64,000 nucleotides of DNA from Rhodococcus sp. 14-2483-1-2 (lineage in GTDB: Bacteria; Actinomycetota; Actinomycetes; Mycobacteriales; Mycobacteriaceae): contig NZ_NPFW01000023.1 in assembly GCF_002259405.1 (NCBI RefSeq), positions 248,001-312,000 on the forward strand. The letters run 5' to 3'. Below are positions 54,451 through 63,617 of this stretch, piece after piece (within the stretch, counting starts at the first letter, position 1; each line of letters begins with the position of its first letter). A program made the position numbers and the translations under genes. The notes beneath the pieces are model-generated. The model did not search any database. It saw only the letters and a list, made by a program, of their open reading frames with translations, and was not told the DNA's origin.

Positions 54451-54930
54451 TCAGCCCGGCTGGCCGTAGGAGACCAGCGCCACCAGGACGCGATCGATGA
54501 AGTCTCCGACTTTGTCGGGTCGCTGATCGGGAGCTTCGACCGAATGCAGAGTGAAGTCCTTCTTTCCGCTGAAGGTAAAGGTGGCTCGTCGAGTCCATTG
54601 GGTCACTCGCCGCGATACCTCGTCGTAGTGCTGGTCCTCGATGGCGATGTCGACTTGTTTGAGTTCGGACAGCGGTATCACCGCACCGGTGATGGCAACG
54701 TTCGAGTCATCGTTGCTTCCCTCGCAGGTCAACACCCCGTACTGGGATCCGTTCAGCCACGTGACCGTATGAATCCCATGTTCGGAGTTGGTGTAGCCGA
54801 CGGCATGTGCGCTGGGGTGAACGTGACGACGTGCGACATTCAAGAACACCCGGGGGATGGTGGCGGTATTGTCGTCGAAGACTTTGCGCTTCCAGTCCCG
54901 CAGTGCGTGATCAGGATCGTTTTCGGTCAT
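54451..54930 (-). CDS. Hypothetical protein, transposon cargo
   Basis: This 159-residue protein starts at ATG 54930 (MTENDPDHALRDW), with AAGGGA 6 bp upstream; an earlier ATG at 54957 is less likely. It is rich in beta-strand-like segments (HTVTWLNGSQYGVLTCEGS, ATFTFSGKKDFTLHSV). No domain is recognised. It is divergent from the helix-turn-helix-like gene that follows and might be controlled by it. Confidence 0.65.
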   Translation of the reverse strand: MTENDPDHALRDWKRKVFDDNTATIPRVFLNVARRHVHPSAHAVGYTNSEHGIHTVTWLNGSQYGVLTCEGSNDDSNVAITGAVIPLSELKQVDIAIEDQHYDEVSRRVTQWTRRATFTFSGKKDFTLHSVEAPDQRPDKVGDFIDRVLVALVSYGQPG

Positions 54931-55008
54931 CGGGTCCCTTCCCCTCATATCTGTCATCTGTCATTATGGACGATAGACATTGCAGTCGGGAAGGGCAACA
55001 AACACCCA

Positions 55009-55605
55009 ATGGACGAGACCACAACCAAAGCAACATTGGCCGATCTACTGCGCCAGGCCATTGATGACCGCACCGGAGCCCCGCTGCGCGACATCCAGGC
55101 CCTCGTTGAGGCCGAAGAGGCAGCCAGGCCACGGGGAATGTCACTGAACCGCAGTACCGCATCCCAGATTTTGCGCGGTGCCTACCGCGGGACCCCATCT
55201 GCCGCCACCGTGCGTGCGATCGGTTGGCTGGCCGGCGTTACCGAGCAAGTGGCGTTCGCAGCGGCCGGCCAACCGACACCTGGCCGCCCGCTGGCCGACG
55301 AACTCCCAGCCTCCACAGACACGCTCAACGACCGCGAGCGAGCCGTCGTGATCGACGTCGTCCGAGCGCTACTCGCACAGCGCCAAAACACCGACGCGTG
55401 GAAAGCCATTACCGCCGAAGCCTTCGGTCAGATAGTCGACGACTTGGTGACTGTCCAGCAGACCCTCGACGACGTTGCTAGTGAAAAAGACGCAGCCCAA
55501 ATCATCAATGCCGCAACCAATGAGCTGACAAACGTAATCGCTCGTACCCGCCGGCTCGCTGAACGGTGCGCAACCGAGCAAGCAACCCCCGCCTCCACCA
55601 ACTGA
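55009..55605 (+). CDS. Helix-turn-helix-like regulator, transposon cargo
   Basis: This 198-residue protein begins MDETTTKATLADLLRQAIDD. It contains an XRE-like helix-turn-helix at residues about 15-85 (MSLNRSTASQILRGAYRGTPSAATVRAIGWLAGV), followed by a long helical, possibly dimerising, C-terminus (LVTVQQTLDDVASEKDAAQII). It lies 78 bp from a divergent hypothetical gene. Its target is unknown. Confidence 0.7.
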   Translation: MDETTTKATLADLLRQAIDDRTGAPLRDIQALVEAEEAARPRGMSLNRSTASQILRGAYRGTPSAATVRAIGWLAGVTEQVAFAAAGQPTPGRPLADELPASTDTLNDRERAVVIDVVRALLAQRQNTDAWKAITAEAFGQIVDDLVTVQQTLDDVASEKDAAQIINAATNELTNVIARTRRLAERCATEQATPASTN

Positions 55606-55803
55606 ATTGCCACGACAGCCAGCATGGGCCGTCTCGTTCCCAGCTGGGGCGGCAGAACGCCGTCGTTGTCTACTGCCGAACTCGGCCTTCTAGCCGGGTG
55701 CCAGCCGTCAGGCAGCCCGCCACCGTAGCGGTGGACTCTGGGTGAATCGCTTAGAGCCAGCTCACGCCCATTGGTCGTCCATGCCACACCGGAAGGCACC
55801 ACC

Positions 55804-56400
55804 ATGACCCAACACCGATGGAACCACAACACCCACTACTACGACATCGTTCTCGACGCGGCACCACCCACCGCGCACGCCGCCCTGGACGTCGGTACCG
55901 GCGACGGTCTACTGGCCGTCCAACTCGCCGAGAAGATCCCCGAAGTCATCGGCATTGATTCTGACGCCGACATCGTCAACCACGCTCGGTCCAACACCTC
56001 CGCCGACATCACCTGGATGACCGGCGACGCCCTCACCACCGCCTTGCCCACAGCGCACTTCGACCTCGTCGCCGCCGTCGCGACCGTACATCACTTCCCC
56101 GATCTAGCAGCTGGCCTGCAGCGCCTCGCAGACCTCACCGCCCCCGGTGGCGTGCTGGTCGTGATCGGCTGCGCCCGTAGTTCAACCCTGTCCGATTATG
56201 CCTTCGAGGCCGTTGGGATTGTGCAACATCAGGTTCTTTCACGCACTCGAGGCTTCTGGCAACACAACGCCCCCGTTCGCATGCAGTTTCCGCACACCTA
56301 CACCGAGGTCAAACAGATCGCGGCGACGGTGCTACCAGGCATGACGTGGCGCAGGCTCCCTCTCTGGCGATACGCCATTACTTGGAGCAAGGCGAAGTAG
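55804..56400 (+). CDS. Class I SAM-dependent methyltransferase, transposon cargo
   Basis: This 198-residue small-molecule-type methyltransferase has motif I ALDVGTGDGLLAVQLA near residue 28, GIDSDADIV after strand 2, and FDLVAAVATVHHFPDLAAGLQRLADLTAPGGVLVV across motifs II and III. The ATG at 55804 is preferred to an in-frame upstream start. The substrate is unknown. Similar enzymes often travel with resistance genes, which would fit the neighbouring nucleotidyltransferase. Confidence 0.82.
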   Translation: MTQHRWNHNTHYYDIVLDAAPPTAHAALDVGTGDGLLAVQLAEKIPEVIGIDSDADIVNHARSNTSADITWMTGDALTTALPTAHFDLVAAVATVHHFPDLAAGLQRLADLTAPGGVLVVIGCARSSTLSDYAFEAVGIVQHQVLSRTRGFWQHNAPVRMQFPHTYTEVKQIAATVLPGMTWRRLPLWRYAITWSKAK

Positions 56401-56494
56401 CAGCACACGCACGCCCGTGTGGTCCACTGCTCCGGCCGCTTAGTGAGCAGCCGAAAACCGTGTAGGAGGACGTTCGGCTTCTACGCGGCCTCAG

Positions 56495-57301
56495 TCAGTC
56501 GGCGACGTCGCGGTTCGCGTTCAATATGCGGTCGACTTCTTTGCGTACTGCGGCGTGATGGAAGCCACCGAGATTCGTCGCTCTTGCGATTCGATCGGCC
56601 AGCTCCTGGAACAACTCAAGTGTCGCGGTGAGGGCCTGGCCGCTGTCGTCGCCGAACATGGCCCAGCACCCGACAAGGCGGGCCTGTATGTCTTGGTCCA
56701 TCCACTGGCGCATTCGCGTGCCCAGATACCGCACATCGCGTGTCGTTCCGTACCGGATGTTGTGATCCCATTCGATCATCCGCAACAGCTCGGATTTGAG
56801 GTCCGCATCCCGTGTGATGACGGACCACGGTTCTTCTCGCACAATGGCTTTCGCTGCCATCAGCGCAGCAGCCGAAGCCCAGTTGCAACACTCGTCGAAC
56901 TGTCCCTGGTCTGGGAGATTGGGCTCGTGCGCACGCAGTGAAAAGGATACGGTCAGATCGTCCTTGTCGAGAAGGACCTGGAACGGCCGATCGTATTCGC
57001 CGGCCGCTTCGACTGCGTTCACCAGTGTGAAGTCGAGCTTGCCACCAACGTAGTAGACTAGGCGTGTCGGCTGGTCGTCTCCGTTCTCCAACCGTTCCAC
57101 GGCGAGCACGTCACCGAGGTCGAGCCACCAGGAATCGTCGTTCTCCAGCGATTCTGCGTTTCGGACATACAGTTCGAGGTCCCGGTCCGACAGCGGATGT
57201 TGCGCCTGCGTTGCGGCGGATCCAGTGAGAACGACGGCCCTGACATTGTCGTTCTGCATCGCCCAGGTCAGTACCGATCGGACAGCCAAGTCATAGTCCA
57301 C
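56495..57301 (-). CDS. Aminoglycoside 6-adenylyltransferase-like protein (AadK/ANT(6) family)
   Basis: This 268-residue nucleotidyltransferase has RAVVLTGSAA near residue 21 and SDRDLELYV near 38 (the GSxxx-DxD metal-binding core), KLDFTLVNA near 88 supplying the third acidic residue, and the family landmark YGTTRDVRYLGTRM near 180. Family members adenylylate streptomycin at position 6, but many actinobacterial homologues are uncharacterised, so resistance is inferred only from family. It is carried by the Tni transposon. Confidence 0.78.
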   Translation of the reverse strand: MDYDLAVRSVLTWAMQNDNVRAVVLTGSAATQAQHPLSDRDLELYVRNAESLENDDSWWLDLGDVLAVERLENGDDQPTRLVYYVGGKLDFTLVNAVEAAGEYDRPFQVLLDKDDLTVSFSLRAHEPNLPDQGQFDECCNWASAAALMAAKAIVREEPWSVITRDADLKSELLRMIEWDHNIRYGTTRDVRYLGTRMRQWMDQDIQARLVGCWAMFGDDSGQALTATLELFQELADRIARATNLGGFHHAAVRKEVDRILNANRDVAD

Positions 57302-57404
57302 GGTCTCATTATCCGTATGCGCGGCGCGATTACGTTCGCCCCGCAGGAGTTCGATGTTCAGGCCGGTTCAGGGTTGGCATCGAGCCACAGTTTCCGCTCT
57401 AGAT

Positions 57405-57833
57405 TCAGTTGCCTTGCCATGTGTCGACCTTCATCGCTCCCGTATCGGGGTCGACTTGGATGTATGAGGCGTGCGATAGGTCTATTCGGAGTTGAGCAGC
57501 ATCGGGATGGTCCTCGTCTATGCGGTCGACGTATATTTCCGCCTGGCCCGAGAGCTTTGCGTCCACCGGCATCCCGTCCGTTCCCGCTGCGGTGAGTGTT
57601 GCTGCGTGCAGGGCCACGCGGGGATCCCGCTGGATGTCCGCAAGTTTTCGCGAACCGTGCATCATGCCGAGCTGGATTTCACCGTCCAGAAATGCGATCT
57701 CGATGCCACTGACGCGAGGGGAACCGTCTGCGCGAAGAGTGGCCAGCACGTGGTCGCGCCCTTGCTCGAATCGTGCCCGGATCAAGCCCGCTAGCTCTGG
57801 CCGATCGCGCTCGAAGTCCGCCCAGGTTGCCAT
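57405..57833 (-). CDS. Pyridoxamine 5'-phosphate oxidase-family (PPOX/FDOR-like) protein
   Basis: This 142-residue split-barrel flavin/F420-binding protein has HVLATLRADGSPRVSG near residue 28-43 and LADIQRDPRVALHAAT near 64-80, the usual PPOX-family arrangement. Actinobacterial members are F420- or FMN-dependent reductases, and the substrate is not predictable. It is transposon cargo on the same strand as the flanking nucleotidyltransferase and acetyltransferase genes. Confidence 0.8.
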   Translation of the reverse strand: MATWADFERDRPELAGLIRARFEQGRDHVLATLRADGSPRVSGIEIAFLDGEIQLGMMHGSRKLADIQRDPRVALHAATLTAAGTDGMPVDAKLSGQAEIYVDRIDEDHPDAAQLRIDLSHASYIQVDPDTGAMKVDTWQGN

Positions 57834-58076
57834 TTGTACGTACTACTCCCGCGTTCGTAGGTGCAAGCAAGGTGCCGGTCCAGTCTCGATATAGCTTGCT
57901 TGAGACGTCAAGGCTAGAAGCCGTATTCGATCGAAGGTCAGCGCCAGACACGCCCCGCAGTATGCACACCGCGCACCGCCCCCAGCGACGAAATGTTCGA
58001 CGAGGCACCCCCACCGGTGCCCCTGATACCGCGAACGCTGCTTTCCGCTGTTTGGCAACCGGCGATATCCGATCGC

Positions 58077-58676
58077 TCAGTTTGCCTCGCCGAGTGATTC
58101 GGTTGTCGGTCCACGTTCCCACTGCGTCGCTGTGATCTCGTAAAGCACCTCCCCATGATCCGCGCCGGGCAGCGGGTCCTGCCACTCGCGGACCTGTGTG
58201 CGCACGTAGTCCATCCCGATCTTGCTCATCACACCCCTAGACGCGTAATTGACCGCCATCGTCTCGGCCCAGATACGTTGCAGTCCGAGCGTGCCGAATC
58301 CGTAGTCGAGCAGCAACAAGGCCCCCTCTGTAGCCAGTCCCTTCCTCCAATGCTTCCGCATCACCCGCCAGCCGATCTCGGCCTGATCGGTGCTCACGGG
58401 CGCGTCAGTTGCCGAACCACTACGGCCGAGGTCCCACCAGCCGAGAAAAGTGCCGCCCTCGAAGCCGACCCACCACCCGAGCCCCACTTGATCGGCAACA
58501 CGGTCGGCGCATCGGGGTGCCCAGAATTCATCGATCTCCTGGGACGTTCGTGCTCGCCCCAGGAGGAACTCCATCACCAAGGGGTCTGAGTCGAGGCCGT
58601 GCAGCAAGGGCAAGTGCTGCAGGGTCATTGGGCGCAATTCGATCCTGGACGAGTTCAGCACCGGGCGGCTCATCAC
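58077..58676 (-). CDS. GNAT acetyltransferase, RimJ/RimL-like
   Basis: This 199-residue protein has RIELRPMTLQHLPLLHGL at the N-terminus, the acetyl-CoA loop segment EIGWRVMRKHWRKGLATEGALLLLDYGF near residue 100, and RIWAETMAVNYASRGVMSKIGM near 135. It is a typical RimJ/RimL-type fold. The substrate is unknown; mobile GNATs sometimes modify antibiotics. Confidence 0.83.
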   Translation of the reverse strand: MMSRPVLNSSRIELRPMTLQHLPLLHGLDSDPLVMEFLLGRARTSQEIDEFWAPRCADRVADQVGLGWWVGFEGGTFLGWWDLGRSGSATDAPVSTDQAEIGWRVMRKHWRKGLATEGALLLLDYGFGTLGLQRIWAETMAVNYASRGVMSKIGMDYVRTQVREWQDPLPGADHGEVLYEITATQWERGPTTESLGEAN

Positions 58677-58790
58677 CTTATCCTCACCTGCCGTCCGGTG
58701 CAGCGCCAGCGAGATGTGTCCGCAACGGATCAGTCGCGGCTAGGTCGCGGTACGAAGAGAGCTTCGATAGCAGGTCGTGAGCTGCTGGCT

Positions 58791-59279
58791 CTAGTCGGAT
58801 ATGTCCTTGAAGTAGCGTGCGACCGGCCACCGCTCGAAACCGTCGGACTCGTAGGTTCGGCGGGCGGCAGTGTGGCCGGGGTCGTCACCTGTCTCAACCA
58901 TTACCATCTGCATGCCAGCGGACTTCGCGCGAGCTGTGGAGTGATGCATCAGCAGACGACCAACTCCTTGACGCTGCCAATCAGGATCGACGGCAAGTAC
59001 GTAGATTTCGCCCATGGTGTCCTCCGGATGTAGCCGTGTGCAGACCCACCCCACCAGCGTCGAACCGTCGATCGCGACATCTATGTTCTCCGGTTCCTGC
59101 GCGAGAACCGTTGCCAGATCGTCGTATTGACGCTTTCTCCACCCTTCTGGATAGAAGGATTGATAGACGAAAGTCGGTACAGCGCCCTCGAGGAGTAAGA
59201 ACACCGGCCCCCACGCGCGAAGGGCAACATCGAGGGCTCCAGCTTGATGATTTGTCTCAAATGGGACGATTCGCAACAC
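58791..59279 (-). CDS. GNAT acetyltransferase
   Basis: This 162-residue GNAT has EIYVLAVDPDWQRQGVGRLLMHHSTARAKSAGMQMVMVETGDD covering beta-4, the acetyl-CoA pyrophosphate loop (QRQGVG) and the following helix, at residues about 90-132. The substrate is unknown. It is the cargo gene nearest the transposition module, separated from tniQ by about 275 bp without a supported gene. Confidence 0.85.
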   Translation of the reverse strand: MLRIVPFETNHQAGALDVALRAWGPVFLLLEGAVPTFVYQSFYPEGWRKRQYDDLATVLAQEPENIDVAIDGSTLVGWVCTRLHPEDTMGEIYVLAVDPDWQRQGVGRLLMHHSTARAKSAGMQMVMVETGDDPGHTAARRTYESDGFERWPVARYFKDISD

Positions 59280-59554
59280 ACCTCGAACCTAGCCTCATCA
59301 GGCCACGGACTCGAATGAATTACGTCGACTGGCCCCCTGTGCGCCCCGCCCCAGGTCGCCCGGCACACTGAACCGACCATGGACGAAGACTGGCGACAAT
59401 GGCCCCTGGTGAGGGTGCCGTCGAGTTAACCTCCACAGGAGGTAGGCAAACCAGTACTAAGATCTCGGCGTCTTTACCCGCTGATTGATCACCCGCGGGC
59501 GCGGCCATCACGTCGCGGCCGTGTCGGTACGGACAATGCCCGATTTCGCATCCT

Positions 59555-60787
59555 CTAGTCCAGTCGAATGCCCAGCTCTACGAAGGCATAGGCCAGGTCA
59601 TCGATGTCTTCTTCGGTGCGGCACCCCGTTCGAGCGAATCCGAACAGAGATCGGGCGGCGTCGCTGTCGACGCGAGCGGCGGCGACAGCGGCATCGATCG
59701 CCGCAATCACACCGTCCCAAGCGCTGCGGGCGGGTACCGGACTGAGAGACCCCGTCGGAGGGGTCCCCGGATCGACCGGCTCGTACCGTCGCGGGCGCAG
59801 CAGGCAGGCGTCAGCTCCGCTCGCGGTTATCTCATCGTTCTCCACCGCGATGATCGCGGTCGCGGCAGCAAACAAAACCTTCGCTTGCTCGTCCCACGGC
59901 AGTTGCTCGAACGGAACCCACGATGTCCGCAGCGGGCGGGAACAACCGGTGGACTTCCAGATCGCGCTCAGTGGCTTCGCCCACCATCCGGTGCGAACCA
60001 GCGGTGTCGATACCTCATCGACGACGGTGCGCAGCAGCCTGAACCACACTGCTGCATGAACACGGCCCGCGACGAGCTCGACCGACCCGCTCGTCATGGC
60101 GGCGGCTGTGCGCCGGTCGATTTCTGCGACGACTGCTGGTACCGGTATCGGTGGTGCGTGTTCGTCCGAGCCTGCTGGTGTTCTGTCCCAGAAAACCAGT
60201 CTCCCGGGTATCACAGCGCAGAATTCCAGTCGACAGTGATGTTTCGTGCAGCTGGTCAACATCGGGTACTGCTGAGCCATCGTGACCGCGATATCGGCGT
60301 CTGTGTCGAGGTCGTCGATGCATAAGGGGCATGCCCGCGTATCGAGCTTGCTCACCCAGGGAAGCCACGTGCCAGCGGGCGGTGCGCGTCGACGTCGATC
60401 AGCCATCGCCAGTCCCGGTGGCAGTAGGACAGAGAACTGATGGACGTAGGTGTCGAAGTCGCATTCCCCGGGGTCGGTGCTGTCGAGCAGCCAGGGCGTG
60501 CAGCCCGCCAACGTCATCTCCCGCAGCCGGTCGGCCGTACAGGAGCTTCTCTGGGCAAGCGCGAATAGCACCGGCTCGGGTGTGTGTCGGTCCAGGTTCA
60601 CGCCCGAGGTATCGACACCGAGCCCGTCGAGAAGGTCCGCTGTATTGATCAACGAATACAGTGCGCTGGTTCGGGCCAGCCACGACATCAGAGTCTCACC
60701 AGGTAGTGGTTGCGGGTGCAGCGGCCACCGCGGATGTGCACTGTGGTCGAGCGCTGTATGCGCTGCAGGAGTATCGGCTGGTGTCAT
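59555..60787 (-). CDS. tniQ: TniQ/TnsD-like target-selection protein
   Basis: This 410-residue TniQ-family protein has the N-terminal segment WPLHPQPLPGETLMSWLARTSALY typical of TniQ, then a zinc-binding region with CPLC followed by CTKHHCRLEFC (residues about 155-190). The start overlaps the TniB stop by 4 bp (ATGA). TniQ directs the transpososome to its target, and in CRISPR-associated Tn7-like systems it bridges to a guide complex. No CRISPR or guide gene was seen here. Confidence 0.88.
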   Translation of the reverse strand: MTPADTPAAHTALDHSAHPRWPLHPQPLPGETLMSWLARTSALYSLINTADLLDGLGVDTSGVNLDRHTPEPVLFALAQRSSCTADRLREMTLAGCTPWLLDSTDPGECDFDTYVHQFSVLLPPGLAMADRRRRAPPAGTWLPWVSKLDTRACPLCIDDLDTDADIAVTMAQQYPMLTSCTKHHCRLEFCAVIPGRLVFWDRTPAGSDEHAPPIPVPAVVAEIDRRTAAAMTSGSVELVAGRVHAAVWFRLLRTVVDEVSTPLVRTGWWAKPLSAIWKSTGCSRPLRTSWVPFEQLPWDEQAKVLFAAATAIIAVENDEITASGADACLLRPRRYEPVDPGTPPTGSLSPVPARSAWDGVIAAIDAAVAAARVDSDAARSLFGFARTGCRTEEDIDDLAYAFVELGIRLD

Positions 60788-61749
60788 GCCAGGTGCCGTT
60801 CGAAGTGGCGGCGGCGTTCGGTGGGCCCGGAGTAGGCGGTCTGGGTCAACACCTGCGAGGTGATTGATTCCTCTCCGGCTTCTATTGCGGTCACTGCGGC
60901 CGCGGTCAATAGCGTGGCCAGTTCGCCGATGGTGCCCTCACACCGGGTGAGGAGGTAATCGGTCATCTCTGCCGATGTCAGGTGCGAGGGCGCACGCAAC
61001 GGGAAGCTGGCGGTGAAGCTCGCCAGCAGGGAGCGGGTGTCTGTGTCGTTGGTCCAGATCGGCAGCGTCATGGGGTGAAAACGGTTCTCCAACTGTGTAT
61101 CGCTGCGGATGGCGAGGTACGCCTCGCGGGTGCCGACTCCAACGAGAGGAATGCGCAGTTCGTTGCCGAGGAACCGCAACAGGTTCAGGAATTCTCGGCG
61201 TACGTTGTCGCGGCCGGCGAGGACGTTGTGCAGCTCGTCGATGATCAGCATCCGAACCCCGGTCGCTCGTAGCAGCGTGATCGCTTGCTGTTCGAGTTCG
61301 TGGACTCGGCTCCGTGGCCGGATCGGCGTTCCGAGTGCAGCGAGCATCGCCAGGTAGAACCGTGCGGGTGCTGGGTCCGGGGGCATCTGCATACACAACA
61401 CCGGTATCTGCTCGCGATCGGGCAAGCTGACAGTGGGGTGTGCGCGGCGGAACTTCTCAACGATCATCGACTTGCCGTTGTTCGTCGGTCCGATTAGAAG
61501 CAGGTTCGGCATGCGTTGTCGATCCGGCCACCCCAGCAGCGTCTCGAGATGCTCGATCACCGACCGTGCACGCGGATACCCGATCCACCGTTCGGTGCGA
61601 ATGTGCCTGATACGTTGCGCTGCAGGCAGAACCGCGATCGATCTGACCGAACTTCGCAGGTGGGTGAGATCCATACGATCAACGTCGATGTCGTCGCCGA
61701 TACGGTCGGTGCCGTGGCCTGCCGAGGCGTTTCGGGGGTCGTTGTTCAC
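60784..61749 (-). CDS. tniB: TniB/TnsC-like AAA+ transposition regulator
   Basis: This 321-residue AAA+ ATPase has Walker A LIGPTNNGKS near residue 85, Walker B MLIIDELHNV near 165 and sensor-type segment LVGVGTREAYLAI near 198. TniB forms ATP-dependent filaments that couple the TniA transposase to target DNA and enforce target immunity. It begins 4 bp after the TniA stop and overlaps TniQ, forming one operon. Confidence 0.9.
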   Translation of the reverse strand: MNNDPRNASAGHGTDRIGDDIDVDRMDLTHLRSSVRSIAVLPAAQRIRHIRTERWIGYPRARSVIEHLETLLGWPDRQRMPNLLLIGPTNNGKSMIVEKFRRAHPTVSLPDREQIPVLCMQMPPDPAPARFYLAMLAALGTPIRPRSRVHELEQQAITLLRATGVRMLIIDELHNVLAGRDNVRREFLNLLRFLGNELRIPLVGVGTREAYLAIRSDTQLENRFHPMTLPIWTNDTDTRSLLASFTASFPLRAPSHLTSAEMTDYLLTRCEGTIGELATLLTAAAVTAIEAGEESITSQVLTQTAYSGPTERRRHFERHLA

Positions 61750-61753
61750 CGTT

Positions 61754-63436
61754 TCACCACTCTTCGATGTCGTCGAATAGTGGAACCGACACGTCGTCGG
61801 TGCCTTGGCAGGGCTCGGGCGGGCTCTGCGCGGCCGGTGGTGTGGCGATGCTGCTCAGATGAGAGCGGCGGGTACGATTACGGCGGGCTCGCTTGGTGTC
61901 CCTCTGTGCGGACGTGGCTATCTGACGCATCTGCTCGATCATCGCGAACAGCGAGTGTTCGTCGATGCTCGCTCGGCCATGTTCCCGAAGGCGAGTGATC
62001 GCTGCCCGGTGTTCCCACGACGTCACCGCCGGATGCGACATCGTCCGGTACGGCACCTCGACATACCCGCTGCCACTGTCGGGGTCCAGGACCCACACCC
62101 TGCTCAGATCTCGTGGATCACGGCGGATCACAAACTGGCCCAGCTTCTCTCGCCTGGCGATCCATGGTTTCAGAGCATTGGCGAAGTACTGGATGTGGTC
62201 GATGACGAACCCTGTCCGGGTCAGGCGGCGCCGCATGACCGGAAGGAAGTCCACCAGGAATGCGGTCTCGTCCACCACTGTTGACGTCGACAGAGCAGTG
62301 TCGGCGTCGGTGCTGCTGGCCCACTGCGCAGCCGGGCTCCGGCTCAGGCCGGTGTGCACGTCCGCGTGATACGCCGCGATCGCCAGGATCAGCCAGCGTT
62401 CCAATTCTCGTAAGGTCAGTGCTGCTGCGCCCTCCGAGTCGTAGCTGCCCCGCTGCATTGGGTTCGAGAACGTGGTGCCGGGCAGTTCGTGGACCTGGGT
62501 CATGACGGTGCCGATGATGCGTTCGACGATCCCGCCGTAATGCGGCCGGCCGGGTGGTCGGTAGCCGAGGTCGATGCCGTGTTGCTCGCAACCACGCTGG
62601 AGCGCTTCGCTTTTGAACTCAGAGGCATTGTCGACGTACAAGCGGTGCGGCTTTCCGGCCATCGGCCACCGCACATCCGCGCCGAGGCCCAGTGCGTCGA
62701 TCCATACGCTCTTGTCCGAGCACACCCTGCCCAGACACAATCCGACCGACACTGCGGACGGAGGATCGAGTGTGACGACGAACCCTGGCACGCAGCGGCT
62801 GAAGACATCGATGGCAATCGTGAGATAAGGACGTCCGATCGGTGCCCGGTCGTATTCGTCGACGATCATCAGATCGACCACGGTGTGATCGATTTGGACT
62901 TGCTGAAGAAAGGCCGTCACTGGCGGCGGGACGTCGCCGGCGGATTGCCGCGATCGGGCGGCGTCCGGTCCGCCACGAGAGCGTGCGACGCGGCCCGGGT
63001 GCATTGCTGCGATCCGCGCGTTGACTGTGTTGCGGGCTGGAATCGGCAGTCCAGCGCGGTGGCAGGCCAGCGCGATACGACGATGCAGTGCGGCGACACT
63101 GAGTTTCTGTCGAGCCAGAAACTCACGGTTGATGTGCTCGGCGATCACGTCTTCCACCTCGGCCGACACGCGGAAGTGTCCGCGCCCACCTGCAGGAGCG
63201 GACACCAACAGATCGGTAACCGACCCTCCCCCATTCCGGAGCCTGGACAACAGCACGTACACACGCCGCGGCGAGACCCCCAACTGCTGCGCTGCATCCT
63301 CGACCGCAGCGGCACCGATCGAGCCTCGATCCGACAGCCCGCTCAGCACTTCAAACCGCGCCCGTGCCGGCTCCCACTGCTCGGCCGACGCGGTCAAGAC
63401 ACCCGCCTCTACGACGTCGAACTTGTCCGCATCCAT
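61754..63436 (-). CDS. tniA: TniA/TnsB-like DDE (Mu-type) transposase
   Basis: This protein of about 560 residues has an N-terminal DNA-binding part (LGVSPRRVYVLLSRL) and an rve catalytic core: first Asp in QIDHTVVDL, second in LYVDNASEF, Glu in GGIVERIIGT. A Mu-type C-terminal beta-barrel follows. I chose ATG 63436 (MDADKFDVV) because GGAGG lies 6-8 bp upstream; an open extension to 63490 runs towards the terminal repeats. It catalyses strand transfer with TniB and TniQ encoded directly downstream. Confidence 0.92.
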   Translation of the reverse strand: MDADKFDVVEAGVLTASAEQWEPARARFEVLSGLSDRGSIGAAAVEDAAQQLGVSPRRVYVLLSRLRNGGGSVTDLLVSAPAGGRGHFRVSAEVEDVIAEHINREFLARQKLSVAALHRRIALACHRAGLPIPARNTVNARIAAMHPGRVARSRGGPDAARSRQSAGDVPPPVTAFLQQVQIDHTVVDLMIVDEYDRAPIGRPYLTIAIDVFSRCVPGFVVTLDPPSAVSVGLCLGRVCSDKSVWIDALGLGADVRWPMAGKPHRLYVDNASEFKSEALQRGCEQHGIDLGYRPPGRPHYGGIVERIIGTVMTQVHELPGTTFSNPMQRGSYDSEGAAALTLRELERWLILAIAAYHADVHTGLSRSPAAQWASSTDADTALSTSTVVDETAFLVDFLPVMRRRLTRTGFVIDHIQYFANALKPWIARREKLGQFVIRRDPRDLSRVWVLDPDSGSGYVEVPYRTMSHPAVTSWEHRAAITRLREHGRASIDEHSLFAMIEQMRQIATSAQRDTKRARRNRTRRSHLSSIATPPAAQSPPEPCQGTDDVSVPLFDDIEEW

Positions 63437-63544
63437 CTCAGCCTCCGAACACCCAACCCAGGTGACCGATTGTGAAGCCCACTCCTGCACTCAGAATGTC
63501 AGAAGACGACTTCAATCAGAGGTGAAACCCCAGGAAAACATGAC

Positions 63545-63564
63545 GCCCACTTCTGAAACTGACA
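63545..63564 (-). repeat. Right terminal inverted repeat of Tni element
   Basis: The reverse complement begins TGTCAGTTTCAGAAGT and matches the first 16 bp of the left end exactly. It lies 109 bp upstream of the tniA start. A further related motif (tgtcagaagacgacttca) occurs at 63497-63514. Confidence 0.8.
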
Positions 63565-63569
63565 CGGAT

Positions 63570-63617
63570 TGTCAGTTTCAGAAGACGACTGCACGATGTC
63601 AGAAGATGACTTCACTC
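63570..63617 (+). repeat. Second transposon-type left end, 5 bp beyond the Tni element
   Basis: Two units in the same orientation as the 52199 end: 63570-63594 (tgtcagtttcagaagacg then actgcac) and 63598-63616 (tgtcagaagatgacttcac). Their layout mirrors the left end of the element just described. A related second transposon may therefore start here and extend past the window. Confidence 0.7.

Larger units (their letters stand above)
52199..63564. mobile_element. Tn5053/Tn7-like TniABQ transposon with cargo
   Basis: The element is bounded by terminal repeats beginning TGTCAGTTTCAGAAGT at 52199 and, inverted, ending at 63564. It encodes TniA (DDE), TniB (AAA+) and TniQ at its right side and a serine recombinase at its left side, the usual Tn402/Tn5053 gene set. 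Flanking pentamers are ccgat on the left and cggat on the right, close to a 5-bp target duplication but with one mismatch. Cargo between 53.1 and 59.3 kb carries eight genes. Length is about 11.37 kb. Confidence 0.82.
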
